From Streptomyces sp. AC555_RSS877 (lineage in GTDB: Bacteria > Actinomycetota > Actinomycetes > Streptomycetales > Streptomycetaceae), in contig NZ_JAGMUK010000228.1 of the NCBI RefSeq assembly GCF_019049245.1, positions 1 through 64,000 of the forward strand: 64,000 bases of DNA. The letters are read 5' to 3'. Position numbers and translations under genes: made by a program. Below the pieces are notes generated by a model. It had not been told where the DNA came from. It was given only the letters and a program-made list of their open reading frames with translations, and did no database searches. Below, in pieces: positions 9,317 through 18,055 of the stretch. Each line of letters starts with the position of its first letter. Positions within the stretch are counted from its first letter, which is position 1.

Positions 9317-10198
9317 ATGAACGCGCAGTCCAGCCAAGCCGCCGCTCCCGCCGACCAGTACGTCCTCACCCTCTCCTGCCCTGACAAGAAGGGCATCGTG
9401 CACGCCGTGTCGAGCTACCTCTTCATGACCGGGTGCAACATCGAGGACAGCCAGCAGTTCGGTGACCACGACACGGGACTGTTCTTCATGCGGGTCCACT
9501 TCTCGGCGGAGGCGCCGGTGACCCTGGACAAGCTGCGGGCCAGTTTCGCGGCGATCGGTGACGCCTTCCACATGGACTGGCAGCTCCACCGGGCCGACGA
9601 CACGATGCGCATCGTGCTGATGGTCAGCAAGTTCGGCCACTGTCTGAACGACCTGCTCTTCCGCTGCCGGATCGGCGCCCTTCCGGTGGAGATCGCCGCC
9701 GTGGTGTCCAACCACACGGACTTCGCAGAGCTCGTGGGGTCGTACGACATCCCCTTCCACCACATTCCGGTGACCAAGGACACGAAGGCGCAGGCCGAGG
9801 CGCGGCTGCTGGAGATCGTGCGCGAGGAGAACGTCGAGCTGGTCGTCCTCGCCCGCTACATGCAGGTCATCTCCGACGACCTGTGCAAGCAGCTCAACGG
9901 CCGGATCATCAACATCCACCACTCCTTCCTGCCGAGCTTCAAGGGCGCGAAGCCGTACCACCAGGCGCACGCGCGTGGTGTGAAGCTGATCGGCGCCACC
10001 GCGCACTACGTGACCGCCGACCTCGACGAGGGGCCGATCATCGAGCAGGAGGTCGAGCGCGTCGGCCACGGCGTGACGCCGGACCAGCTCGTCGCGATCG
10101 GGCGGGACGTGGAGTGCCAGGCGCTGGCGCGGGCGGTGAAGTGGCACGCAGAGCACAGGATTCTGCTCAACGGCCGCCGGACGGTCGTGTTCGCCTAG
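9317..10198 (+). CDS. purU: formyltetrahydrofolate deformylase
   Basis: A 293-residue cytoplasmic enzyme that hydrolyses 10-formyl-THF to formate and THF, balancing one-carbon units and supplying formate for purine synthesis. An N-terminal ACT domain (residues ~14-90, LTLSCPDKKGIVHAVSSYL) precedes the formyltransferase domain. The catalytic motif INIHHSFLPSF carries the Asn and His, and the catalytic Asp lies in TADLDEGPII. Length and order match PurU throughout. The ATG at 9317 is the only sensible start. Confidence 0.95.
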   Translation: MNAQSSQAAAPADQYVLTLSCPDKKGIVHAVSSYLFMTGCNIEDSQQFGDHDTGLFFMRVHFSAEAPVTLDKLRASFAAIGDAFHMDWQLHRADDTMRIVLMVSKFGHCLNDLLFRCRIGALPVEIAAVVSNHTDFAELVGSYDIPFHHIPVTKDTKAQAEARLLEIVREENVELVVLARYMQVISDDLCKQLNGRIINIHHSFLPSFKGAKPYHQAHARGVKLIGATAHYVTADLDEGPIIEQEVERVGHGVTPDQLVAIGRDVECQALARAVKWHAEHRILLNGRRTVVFA

Positions 10199-10261
10199 CA
10201 GCTCGGGAGGTTCTGTTTCGGGGGCGGGTGCGGGGGCGGGTGCGGGTGCGGGTGCGTGGGG

Positions 10262-10307
10262 GCTGGTCGCCGGCCTTCAAGGGGCGCGGGACAGCTGCGC
10301 GACCAGC
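10262..10307. repeat. Streptomyces intergenic repeat, palindromic form (possible terminator)
   Basis: GCTGGTCGC (10262-10270) pairs with GCGACCAGC (10299-10307) around a GC-rich centre containing GGGGCGCGGGA. This is an inverted version of the element at 103, 20951 and 63941. It follows a CGGGTG-rich run (10221-10256) in the 151-bp gap between convergent purU and the anti-sigma gene, and could end transcription from both sides. Confidence 0.6.
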
Positions 10308-10349
10308 AACGGACCTCGCTGTAGCCGCCGACGAACCGGCAACCCGCCC

Positions 10350-11831
10350 CTACATCCGGCTCAAACTCGCCGCCGCGAACAGGACGTCCCTGATCGCCTC
10401 CCGGTCACCCAGCTGCCCCGCTGCGGCCTCCGCAGGAGAGACGTGGCCCGCCGCGAGTCGGCAGAACTCCACGCCGTCCAGGGCGACGTGGGCGACCTCG
10501 TGCTCGGCGGAGCCCACCGCGCCGGGGGAGTCCAGGGGGATCAGCCACTCGCCGCCGCCGTGTCCCTCGATCTCCAGGCGCAGGCTGCGGCCCGGCTCGC
10601 CGACCGGTACCAGGTGCCGGCCCGCGGCGGGTGCGGCCAGCCCGGTCCGGCGGCGTACGGCCAGCACGGTGGGCAGCATGCGGGCCGCGAGGTCGATCAT
10701 GCGGTTGAGGTGGCGCGGGGACGGCGGGCCGTACGGGTAGTCCACCGCCTCGGCGATGTCCTCCGCGTGCACCCAGCACTCGAAGGCGCGGTCCAGCATC
10801 GCGTCGTGCAGCGGCAGTTCGAAGGCGCCGTACGGGACGGCCAGCCTGCCGCCGCCTGTGTCCCCTCCGGTGAAGGACACCGTGCGCACCAGGTCGTGGC
10901 TCTGCGCCCGCCAGGGCATCCGCACCGACCGGGTCGGCGGGAAGTGCGAGGCCCGCCAGTACGCCTCGGTCCGCGCGGCCGGTGTCGGCGCGTCCGCGGT
11001 GATGTCGCCCAGCGGGTCGTCGAGGCCGAGGGCGAGCGCGACCAGCCCGTCGACGGTGAGCAGGTGGGCGATGACCCCGGCGACGGTGGTACGACGGCTC
11101 GTCGCCTCGTCGGCCTCGAACCAGCGCAGCCGCACGGGCGCGTGCCACTCGGCGTCGCCTATGTCCTGGAGCAGGGCGTCCAGGCGGGCCGTCTCGGCGT
11201 CGTACGGCGTCGCCCAGACGGGCACCGGGATGCGCGGCGGGCGCCGGTCGAGGCAGCCGTCCAGGACGCGGGTGCGCAGGCCGGGGTCGAGGTCGAGGCT
11301 CTCGGGGCGCTGCAGCAGGCCGACCGCCTCCCGGAGGCGCAGGGCCTCGTCCGCGCAGCTTCCGCAGTCGCCGAGGTGTTCCTCGACGGCCATGGTCTCC
11401 TCCGGCGAGCAGGCGGCCAGCGCCCACGCTCCGAGGAGCGCCTTGAGGACGTGGTGCTCCAGGACGAGCGGCGGGGCGGGCGCCGGTTCCGCCGGCGCGG
11501 GCAGCGGCCGGTCGCCGTCCTCGACGGAGGCGCGGGGCATGGGTATGCGGGGCGCCCGGCCGGGGCCGGGGGCGCCGCCGGGAGCGGGGCGAGCGCCGGA
11601 GTCGTCGCCGGGCCCTGCCGGCCCGCCGTGTCCGCCCGGGTCGCCTGCCTGGTCGGGTCCCTGGCCGACGCCCTTGTCGTCGGGCTTGCCGTCGGACGGG
11701 TCGCCCGGCTTGTCGCCCGGCTTGTCGTCGTCGGGCTTGCGGGAGCCGTCGTCGCCTTCCCGGCCTTCCTGCCCTGCCTCTCCCTCGTCGTCGTGCTCCT
11801 CGTGGGCCTCGAACCGGTCCGTTCCGCTCAT
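10350..11831 (-). CDS. zinc-finger anti-sigma factor fused to MDMPI/DinB-like domain
   Basis: A 493-residue protein. Residues 1-~115 are an acidic, Pro/Gly-rich linker with DKPGD-type repeats. Residues ~125-170 hold an HxxxCxxC zinc-binding anti-sigma motif (HLGDCGSC). The rest resembles the mycothiol-dependent maleylpyruvate isomerase N-terminal (DinB-fold) domain, including the CWVHAEDIAEA motif. Its ATG overlaps the sigma-factor TGA by four bases, so it should bind and restrain that sigma factor. The fused domain may sense a thiol or metal, which is inference. No membrane helix is present, so the anti-sigma is cytoplasmic. Confidence 0.8.
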   Translation of the reverse strand: MSGTDRFEAHEEHDDEGEAGQEGREGDDGSRKPDDDKPGDKPGDPSDGKPDDKGVGQGPDQAGDPGGHGGPAGPGDDSGARPAPGGAPGPGRAPRIPMPRASVEDGDRPLPAPAEPAPAPPLVLEHHVLKALLGAWALAACSPEETMAVEEHLGDCGSCADEALRLREAVGLLQRPESLDLDPGLRTRVLDGCLDRRPPRIPVPVWATPYDAETARLDALLQDIGDAEWHAPVRLRWFEADEATSRRTTVAGVIAHLLTVDGLVALALGLDDPLGDITADAPTPAARTEAYWRASHFPPTRSVRMPWRAQSHDLVRTVSFTGGDTGGGRLAVPYGAFELPLHDAMLDRAFECWVHAEDIAEAVDYPYGPPSPRHLNRMIDLAARMLPTVLAVRRRTGLAAPAAGRHLVPVGEPGRSLRLEIEGHGGGEWLIPLDSPGAVGSAEHEVAHVALDGVEFCRLAAGHVSPAEAAAGQLGDREAIRDVLFAAASLSRM

Positions 11832-12409
11832 GCCGCACCCCCGTATCCGGGGGGTGCCCCGGGTGCTCCGGCGTCGTGGGCGGTGGACAGCAGTTGCAGG
11901 CCGAGGCGGAGCCGGCGGCGGGCCTCGTCCTCGGTGACGCCGAGGTCGGCGGCGGTCTGGCGGTAGTCGCGGCGCTGGAAGTAGGCCAGCTCCAGGGCGG
12001 CGCGCAGGGGCGCGGGCATGGACTGGACGATGTAGTCGGCGCGGGCGGCGACCGAGGCGTGGCGGACCTTGCGCTCCAGGTCCTCGGCGGTGCCGTGGCC
12101 CTCCCGGGTCAGGGCGGCGGTCTCGGTGGCCCGCAGCCGCTGCACGGCGAGGCGGTGGGTCAGGGTGGCCACCCAGGTGCGCAGGGGGCCCTGCTTGGGG
12201 TCGTAGGCGTCGGGGTGCTCCCAGACGTGGGTGAAGACCTCGCGGGTGATGCCGTCGGCGGCGCGTTCGTCGCCGAGCACGCGGTGGGCGAGGCCGTGCA
12301 CGAGGGAGGCGAAGCGGTCGTAGAGCTCGCCGAGGGCGGCCGCCTCACCGCGTGCGAGCCGCTGCTGCATCTTGCGGTCCCAGCGGGGCGGTGCGTCCTT
12401 CTTCGCCAT
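11828..12409 (-). CDS. RNA polymerase sigma factor, ECF-like (sigma-70 family)
   Basis: A 193-residue sigma factor with region 2 at ~15-85 (ALGELYDRFASLVHGLAHRVL and TREVFTHVWEHPDAYD) and region 4 at ~125-180 (RAALELAYFQRRDYRQTAADLGVTEDEARRRL, a helix-turn-helix). The ATG at 12409 has GAGGGGG upstream; the longer frame to 12490 has no spaced ribosome site. It is coupled to the zinc-finger anti-sigma gene by an ATGA overlap, the usual sigma/anti-sigma arrangement. Target promoters are unknown. Confidence 0.85.
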   Translation of the reverse strand: MAKKDAPPRWDRKMQQRLARGEAAALGELYDRFASLVHGLAHRVLGDERAADGITREVFTHVWEHPDAYDPKQGPLRTWVATLTHRLAVQRLRATETAALTREGHGTAEDLERKVRHASVAARADYIVQSMPAPLRAALELAYFQRRDYRQTAADLGVTEDEARRRLRLGLQLLSTAHDAGAPGAPPGYGGAA

Positions 12410-12764
12410 ACGGCCCCCTCGGTCTGCCTGTGTCCCGGCTTGTGTCTGTGTCAAGCCTGCGCCCACCGTCTCCTCGAATGTAGTCGGCACCTCCGGCCGT
12501 GCACGCCCCTTTGTGCCAATGCGCGCCCCCGGTGGTCGCCAAGTGGTAGTGGACCTTTGCGGTGAGCTCTTGCGGGGACCTTGGCGGCACCTACCCCCGC
12601 ATCGGCCGATCAGACCTGATCGAACAGGATCGAATACGACGGAAACAAGCCTCTTTCGCCTTCTTCCCGTTTCTAGGCCCGTGTTTCAGGGAACGGCCGC
12701 TGGGCAGCCGCGCTGCAAGGAAGCGTAGGGGCAGCTTCCGTTTGCTTTCCGGCGAGCGAAGGGC
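12410..12764. other. divergent intergenic region, sigma gene / STAS gene
   Basis: This 355-bp region is noncoding as far as I can see. The part from 12600 to 12690 is A/T-richer (runs around AATACGACGG and GCCTTCTTCCCG) and should hold the promoters for both flanking genes. I could not assign a specific sigma consensus. Confidence 0.35.
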
Positions 12765-13145
12765 ATGGTGGTGGCGTTCAATGTGACCGGAGGTGGGCAC
12801 GGCGAGTGGGCCGTGCTCCAAGTGACAGGCGAGCTGGACCTGGTGACGTCGCCCGTGCTGCGCCAGCGGGTGCACGACGCGGTCGCGGAGGGCCGCCACA
12901 GCGTCGTCCTCGACCTCTCCGAGGTCTTCTTCTGCGACTCCAGCGGCGTCGGCGTCCTCATCGCCTCGCGCCGCCTCATCCGCTCCTGCCAGGGGCAGCT
13001 CCGCCTGATCCTCCCGGCCCGGGGCGCGGAGGACGGCTCCCACGTCAACAGAGTCCTGGGCGCACTCGGCGTCCGTCGGCTGTTCGACGTCCACCCGGAC
13101 CTCGACTCGGCCGTGAGCACGGAGGCCGACCCGCTCTCGGCGTGA
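12765..13145 (+). CDS. anti-sigma factor antagonist (STAS domain)
   Basis: A 126-residue single STAS domain of the SpoIIAA/RsbV/BldG class. The phosphorylatable serine lies in FFCDSSGVGVL, and the hydrophobic strand WAVLQVTGELDLVTSPVL opens the domain. Such proteins bind and neutralise RsbW-type kinase/anti-sigma factors when unphosphorylated. The ATG at 12765 follows GAAGGG. An RsbW-like partner candidate lies at 18056 in this window, but it is not adjacent, so pairing is speculative. Confidence 0.88.
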   Translation: MVVAFNVTGGGHGEWAVLQVTGELDLVTSPVLRQRVHDAVAEGRHSVVLDLSEVFFCDSSGVGVLIASRRLIRSCQGQLRLILPARGAEDGSHVNRVLGALGVRRLFDVHPDLDSAVSTEADPLSA

Positions 13146-13293
13146 CGCCGATTCGTACGGCTGTGCCACACCGTTGTCCCAGAATTCCCCCGGTCTTGGC
13201 ACAAGGGTCGCTTTCCCGCGCCCGGAGGGCCTTCCACGTCGTACGCTCCGTGCCAGATGCACCCACACGTCACGTAAGGCGGCACGAAAAGAC

Positions 13294-13806
13294 ATGGTCA
13301 GCAGCGAGTACGAGCGCAGGATCGCCGCCCGGTTCGCCACCTTCGACCAGGACGGCAACGGCTACATCGACCGCGGCGACTTCAACGTGGCGGCCAAGGC
13401 GCTGCTCACGGAGTTCGGCACGGCGGCCCGCTCCGACAAGGGACAGGCCCTGTACCTCGGTGCCGAGGCGTTCTGGCAGGGCATGGCCGGCATAGCGGAC
13501 CGGGACGGTGACCAGCGCATCACCCGCGAGGAGTTCGTGGGCGGTGCGGTCAAGCGCCTGCGCGACAACCCCGAGGGTTTCGCCGAGATCGCCCGCCCCT
13601 TCCTGCACGCGGCGCTCGCCGTCGCCGACCCGGACGGGGACGGCGCGGCCACCGTCGAGGACACCGCGCGCGTGCTCAGGATCCTGGGCGTCCCGCAGGA
13701 CATCGCCGAGACCGCCGCGAGGGCACTCGACGCGGACGGCGACGGCAAGGTCGTCGAGAGCGAGATCGTGACCGCCTTCGCGCGGTACTTCACCGTCCCG
13801 GAGTGA
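13294..13806 (+). CDS. EF-hand calcium-binding protein (calerythrin/calmodulin-like)
   Basis: About 170 residues with four EF-hand loops: DQDGNGYIDRGD, DRDGDQRITREE, DPDGDGAATVED and DADGDGKVVESE. Loops 1, 2 and 4 have a full set of acidic ligands and end in D or E at position 12; loop 3 is weaker at position 9 onwards. It should bind calcium in the cytoplasm as a sensor or buffer. The ATG at 13294 (MVSSEYERRI) is chosen over the frame from 13174, whose N-terminus is not EF-hand-like. It ends nine bases before the convergent ligase gene. Confidence 0.88.
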   Translation: MVSSEYERRIAARFATFDQDGNGYIDRGDFNVAAKALLTEFGTAARSDKGQALYLGAEAFWQGMAGIADRDGDQRITREEFVGGAVKRLRDNPEGFAEIARPFLHAALAVADPDGDGAATVEDTARVLRILGVPQDIAETAARALDADGDGKVVESEIVTAFARYFTVPE

Positions 13807-13814
13807 CAGCGCCC

Positions 13815-15335
13815 TCACGTCCCGGGTGGGCCTGAAAAACGCTCCCGGAGTTTGTACTTGAGCACCTTCCGCAGGGTCTCGCCCCGCGGAAGGGCGTCCA
13901 CCACCTCCAGCCGCTCCGGCAGCTTGTGCGTCGACAGCCCTTCCGCGCGCAGATACGAGGTCACCGCGTCCAGGGTCAGCTCCCCGGCCGCCGAAGGCCG
14001 CTGCGCCGCCTCGACCACGGCGCAGACCAGCTCCCCGCGCTCCGCGTCCGGCAGGCCGATCACGGCCACGTCCCCGACGCCCGGATGCCGGTGCAGCAGG
14101 TCCTCGATCTCCTGCGCCGAGATGTTCTCGCCCTTGCGGATGATGACGTCCTTGAGCCGCCCGGTGAGGACCAGATGGCCGGTGTCCGTCAGGCGTCCGA
14201 GGTCCCCGGTGCGCAGGAACCCCTCCTCGTCGAAGGCCTCGGCGGTCTGGGAGGGATCCAGGTACCCCCGGCACACGGCCTCCCCGCGCAACCGCACCTC
14301 CCCGTCCACGATCCGTATCTCCATGCCCTCGGGCGGCCGTCCCTCCGTCGTCGCCAGCATCTCCGGGGTGTCGTCCGGCGCGCCCATCGTGATCATCGGC
14401 ACCTCGGTCATGCCGTACCCGTGGGTCAGCTGCACCCCCATCTCCCGTACGACGGCGTGGTACACCTCCGGCGGCTTGGGCGCCCCGCCGCCCGCGAGCA
14501 GCCGCAGGGAGGGAAGGGCGGGGGTGCCAGGCTGTTTCCGCTGCTCGGTCAGGAACATCGAGTAGAACGCCGTCGACCCGCCCGCCATCGTCACCCCGTG
14601 CCTGCGGTACCCCTCCAGCGCGTCCGGCAGCGCGAACTGCTCGAAGAGCACCGCCGGGAAGCCGTACAGCAGCAGCATCACCATGTAGTCCGGGCCGCCG
14701 ATATGGGCGTAGGGGAAGGCGATCGAGCCGACGTCGGAGGCAGTGGGACGGAGCGCGTGGGCGAGGCAGGAGCCGCCCGCGAGCAGTGAACGGTCGGTGT
14801 GCAGTACGCCCTTGGGGGACGAGGTGGTGCCCGAGGTCCAGTAGATCCAGCGGACCGAGGTGCCCTCGGCGGGCGGCGGGGGCAGCGCGGACGGGTCGCC
14901 GTCGGGCAGGCGGTCGTACGCCTCGATGATCCCCTTCGCGCCGAGCCGCCGCGCCATCTCCGTGTGGTCGAAGCCGCGCCACTCGCCCGGCACCGCGAAG
15001 TACTCGGCCTTCGACTCCCGCAGCGCGAAGGCGACCTCGCGGTCCCGGTAGAACGGGATCACCGGGCTCTGTACGGCGCCCAGGCGGGCCAGCGCGAAGG
15101 ACAGCACGGCCGTCTCGATGCGGGTGGGCAACTGCCAGGCGACGACCGTGCCGGGGCGTACGCCGAGGTCGTACAGGCCCGCCGCGACCCGCTCGGACCG
15201 GTTGCGCAGCTCTCCGAAGCTCAGCGCTCGCTCCTCCTGGAGGAGGACCGGGCGGTCGGGGGTGAGGTCGGCGCGGCGGCTGACCAGGTCCCAGAGGGTG
15301 CGGGACGCGCCGAGCGCGTGGGCGGTGTCGTTCAC
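13815..15335 (-). CDS. acyl-CoA synthetase (AMP-forming, cyclohexanecarboxylate/benzoate-ligase-like)
   Basis: A 506-residue class I adenylate-forming ligase. The A3 phosphate loop is YWTSGTTSSPKG, the A5 region LTHGYGMTEVP, and the A7/A8 hinge reads LRTGDLGRL then LKDVIIRKGENISAQEIED. Near the C-terminus the catalytic Lys is in RGETLRKVLKYKLRE. It activates a carboxylic acid to its CoA thioester as the entry step for the dehydrogenases encoded divergently. The GTG at 15335 has AGGGGG upstream. The operator at 15353 lies 17 bp before the start, so it belongs to the CTGACG regulon. Confidence 0.85.
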   Translation of the reverse strand: MNDTAHALGASRTLWDLVSRRADLTPDRPVLLQEERALSFGELRNRSERVAAGLYDLGVRPGTVVAWQLPTRIETAVLSFALARLGAVQSPVIPFYRDREVAFALRESKAEYFAVPGEWRGFDHTEMARRLGAKGIIEAYDRLPDGDPSALPPPPAEGTSVRWIYWTSGTTSSPKGVLHTDRSLLAGGSCLAHALRPTASDVGSIAFPYAHIGGPDYMVMLLLYGFPAVLFEQFALPDALEGYRRHGVTMAGGSTAFYSMFLTEQRKQPGTPALPSLRLLAGGGAPKPPEVYHAVVREMGVQLTHGYGMTEVPMITMGAPDDTPEMLATTEGRPPEGMEIRIVDGEVRLRGEAVCRGYLDPSQTAEAFDEEGFLRTGDLGRLTDTGHLVLTGRLKDVIIRKGENISAQEIEDLLHRHPGVGDVAVIGLPDAERGELVCAVVEAAQRPSAAGELTLDAVTSYLRAEGLSTHKLPERLEVVDALPRGETLRKVLKYKLRERFSGPPGT

Positions 15336-15352
15336 AACGGCCCCCTGTAAAG

Positions 15353-15367
15353 CTGACGGACAGTCAG
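15353..15367. promoter_or_regulatory. CTGACG-type operator 1
   Basis: CTGACGGACAGTCAG matches CTGACGnnnCGTCAG at 11 of 12 fixed positions. It is the ligase-side site of the divergent promoter region. Confidence 0.75.
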
Positions 15368-15440
15368 ATGGTGCGCAGAGCGTAGGGCTCGATGCCTTGT
15401 CGGTCCAGAGGTGCGGGGCTAGCCTTCCCGGGAGCCATAT

Positions 15441-15455
15441 CTGATGAACCGTCAG
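15441..15455. promoter_or_regulatory. CTGACG-type operator 2
   Basis: CTGATGAACCGTCAG, 11 of 12 matches, lies 23 bp before the GTG of the acyl-CoA dehydrogenase gene at 15479. Together with operator 1 it gives each divergent operon its own site. Confidence 0.75.
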
Positions 15456-15478
15456 ATTCCGTTCCCGGGAGGCCGCTG

Positions 15479-16633
15479 GTGGATCTCGCCCACTCGCCCG
15501 AAGAGGAGGAGTTCCGGGCGCGGCTGAAGGAGTGGCTGGCGAAGGTGCTGCCCACCCTGCCGCCGAAGCCGTCGCCGGACGACTGGCCCGGCCGCCGTGC
15601 CTACGACCTCGGCTGGCAGCGCATGCTCCACGACGCCGGATACGCCGGACTGCACTGGCCCGTCGACGCGGGCGGACAGGGTGCCACCCCGACCCAGCAC
15701 CTGATCTTCCTGGAAGAGACCGAGAAGGCCGGCGCGCCCTACGTGGGCGCCAACTTCGTCGGCCTGTTGCACGCGGGGCCGACGATCGCCGCCGAGGGAA
15801 CGCCCGGGCAGCGGGCACGCTGGCTGCCGCCCGTGCTGCGGGGCGAGGAGGTCTGGTGCCAGGGCTTCAGCGAACCGGACGCCGGCAGCGACCTCGCGGC
15901 GCTGCGCACGCGCGCGTGCCGGGACGGCGACGACTACGTGGTGACCGGTTCCAAGATCTGGACCTCGCACGCCGAAGTCGCCGACTGGTGCGAACTGTTG
16001 GTGCGGACCGACCCCCACGCGCCGAAGCACCGGGGCATCACCTGGCTCGCCCTGCCGATGGACGCCCCGGGGGTCACCGTTCGGCCGTTGCGGACGCTCG
16101 CCGGGTCGGCCGAGTTCGCCGAGGTGTTCCTCGACGAGGTGCGGGTGCCGGTGGCGAACCGGGTCGGCGACGAGAACGACGGCTGGCGCGTGACCATGGT
16201 GACGCTGTCCTTCGAACGCGGCACCGCCTTCGTGGGTGAGGTCGTGGCATGCCGGCGCGTGCTCCGCGAAATCGCCCGTACGGCACGCGCGAACGGGCGC
16301 TGGGACGATCCCGCCCTCCGGCGACGGCTGGGCCGGCTGGAGGCCGAGTTCCGCGCCCTGTGGCGGCTGACGCAGTGGAACGTGAGCGAGGCCGAGGCGA
16401 GCGGCGGCGTACCGGGCGTGGGGGGCTCGGTCTTCAAGCTGCGGTACTCGCAGGTCCGGCAGCGGCTCTACGACGCCGCCGCCGACATCCTGGGCCCCGA
16501 CTGCCTCGACCTCGACCGGCCGTGGGTGCTCGACCGGCTGTCGTCGCTGTCGTACACCATCGCCGCCGGGACCTCGCAGATCCAGCGGAACATCGTGGCC
16601 GAGCGGATCCTCGGACTGCCGAAGGGGCGATGA
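15479..16633 (+). CDS. acyl-CoA dehydrogenase, large subunit of a heteromeric pair
   Basis: A 384-residue flavoprotein. The FAD/substrate-binding segments WCQGFSEPDAGSDLA and GSKIWTSHAEVADWC are intact, and the C-terminus has GTSQIQRNIVAERILGLPKG. The position equivalent to the usual catalytic Glu (IYEGTSQ in medium-chain enzymes) is Ala here (IAAGTSQ). Loss of this Glu is typical of mycobacterial ChsE-type alpha2beta2 enzymes, where the base comes from another position. It is followed one base later by a second dehydrogenase gene. The GTG at 15479 has GGGAGG at 15466-15471. It likely dehydrogenates the CoA ester made by the divergent ligase. Confidence 0.88.
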   Translation: MDLAHSPEEEEFRARLKEWLAKVLPTLPPKPSPDDWPGRRAYDLGWQRMLHDAGYAGLHWPVDAGGQGATPTQHLIFLEETEKAGAPYVGANFVGLLHAGPTIAAEGTPGQRARWLPPVLRGEEVWCQGFSEPDAGSDLAALRTRACRDGDDYVVTGSKIWTSHAEVADWCELLVRTDPHAPKHRGITWLALPMDAPGVTVRPLRTLAGSAEFAEVFLDEVRVPVANRVGDENDGWRVTMVTLSFERGTAFVGEVVACRRVLREIARTARANGRWDDPALRRRLGRLEAEFRALWRLTQWNVSEAEASGGVPGVGGSVFKLRYSQVRQRLYDAAADILGPDCLDLDRPWVLDRLSSLSYTIAAGTSQIQRNIVAERILGLPKGR

Positions 16634-16634
16634 C

Positions 16635-17552
16635 GTGCGTTTCCGGCTGACGGACGACCAGCGAGCCCTGCGGGACGGCGTACGGCAGCTGCTCGCACGC
16701 CGTTTCGACCGCGAGGCGCTGTGGGCGGCCGTGGCGGCGCCGGGGCTGGACCGCGCGCTGTGGCGGGAGCTCGGCGCGGCCGGGTTCTTCGCGCTGCGGC
16801 TGCCGGAGGCGGACGGCGGGGTCGGACTAGGGCTGCCCGAGGCGGTGTTGGCCTTCCAGGAGGCGGGGCGGGTGCTGCTGCCCGGGCCGCTGGTGGCCAC
16901 GCATCTCGCGGCGGGCAGCGTGCCGGGTGCGGCGACGGGGGAGGTGGTCGTGGCCGCCGTCGACGGGGGGCTGGTGGAGTGGCTGGCGGAGGCGGACGTC
17001 GTACGGGGAGAGGCGTCCGGGGCCGTACCCGTGCGGTCGGTCGATCCGCTGACGCCGCTGCACCGGGTGGCCGCCGAGGGCTCCCCGGCCCCTGTCGACA
17101 CCGGGCGCGCCGGGGGCCCTCTCCCCGCCATGGGCTCCCCGGATCCCGTCGCCGTCCTCCTCACCGCCGCCGAGCAGCTCGGCACCGCCACGCGCGCGTG
17201 CGAGCTGGCCGCGCAACACGCCCGGACGCGTGAGCAGTTCGGGCAGCCGATCGGGGCCTTCCAGGCGGTCAAGCACCTGTGCGCCGAGATGCTGGTGCGG
17301 GCGGAGGTGGCCCGGGCGGCGGTGTACGCGGCGGCCGTCACCGCCGACCCGGTGGACATCGCGGCGGCCCGGCTGCTCGCCGACGAGGCCGCCGTGCTCG
17401 GCACCCGGGACTGTCTCCAGGTGCACGGCGGGATGGGGTTCACCTGGGAGAGCGAGGTGCACCTGCATCTGAAACGGGCCTGGGTGCGGGCGCAACGTGG
17501 CGGGGCGAACACGGAGAGTGAGGACGTGCTCGCGGCCGATCTGCCGACCTGA
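16635..17552 (+). CDS. acyl-CoA dehydrogenase, small subunit of a heteromeric pair
   Basis: A 305-residue protein, shorter than a full acyl-CoA dehydrogenase (~380). The N-terminal helical part (LTDDQRALRDGVRQLLARRF) and C-terminal helical domain are present, with TREQFGQPIGAFQAVKHLCAE and QVHGGMGFTWESEVHLHLKR. The middle beta-domain is much reduced. This fits the beta partner of ChsE-like heterotetramers. The GTG start lies one base after the TGA of the large-subunit gene, so the pair is co-transcribed and probably forms one enzyme. Confidence 0.85.
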   Translation: MRFRLTDDQRALRDGVRQLLARRFDREALWAAVAAPGLDRALWRELGAAGFFALRLPEADGGVGLGLPEAVLAFQEAGRVLLPGPLVATHLAAGSVPGAATGEVVVAAVDGGLVEWLAEADVVRGEASGAVPVRSVDPLTPLHRVAAEGSPAPVDTGRAGGPLPAMGSPDPVAVLLTAAEQLGTATRACELAAQHARTREQFGQPIGAFQAVKHLCAEMLVRAEVARAAVYAAAVTADPVDIAAARLLADEAAVLGTRDCLQVHGGMGFTWESEVHLHLKRAWVRAQRGGANTESEDVLAADLPT

Positions 17553-18055
17553 GCGGCGGAGAAGCGGAGTGGACTGGAGCGTCGCCGAGGTGGCCGGGAC
17601 GGATGTCGCGGATTGTGGCATACCGGAATCACAGAGCGTTGATATCGGGTTGTGTCCTAGGTGTGACTCGTCACGTCCCGGAGTCGGTCGGTCGCTCCGG
17701 TACCTTGTGTGGGATGCGAATGGTTCCGAGCACGAGCCATGCCGGTGCCGCCTTCGAGGCGGCTCCGGATCCGGCGGTGCGCGCCGCTGTTCGCAGGGCA
17801 GGAAGGCCGTCGGCCCCTGCTTGTTCGACTTCCCTCGACGAGCGTCGCACAGTATGGCGCACGGGTACTCCTTCGCGCTGGAATATGCCCGAAGCGCTTG
17901 TTGGGGTGACTGTACGTCAACCATGCTGTCTCATAAGGGATTCACGTTCCGTGACCCCGGCTTTGGCCATTGTTCTGGCCATGCAAAAAATGGCTACGAT
18001 CGTGGCCCTCGTGAGGCGCGAGGCTATGTGTCCGCCGGTTCGGATGGTGTGAGCG
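17553..18055. other. 503-bp intergenic region
   Basis: Open frames of up to 149 codons cross this stretch, but none has the codon pattern of a Streptomyces gene: third positions are not G/C-biased and the predicted proteins are rich in Arg, Cys and Ser. The segment 17600-17690 and 17880-18010 is A/T-richer than the surroundings and probably carries the promoter of the ATP-binding protein gene downstream. I see no operator of the CTGACG type. Confidence 0.4.

Noticed and set aside
16647..16661. CTGACGGACGACCAG as a further operator
   Set aside because: Only 9 of 12 matches, and it lies within the coding start of the small dehydrogenase subunit (RLTDDQ).
17603..18052. 149-codon frame before the ATP-binding protein gene
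   Set aside because: No G/C third-position bias, many Cys and Arg, no ribosome site, overlapping shadow frames of similar length.
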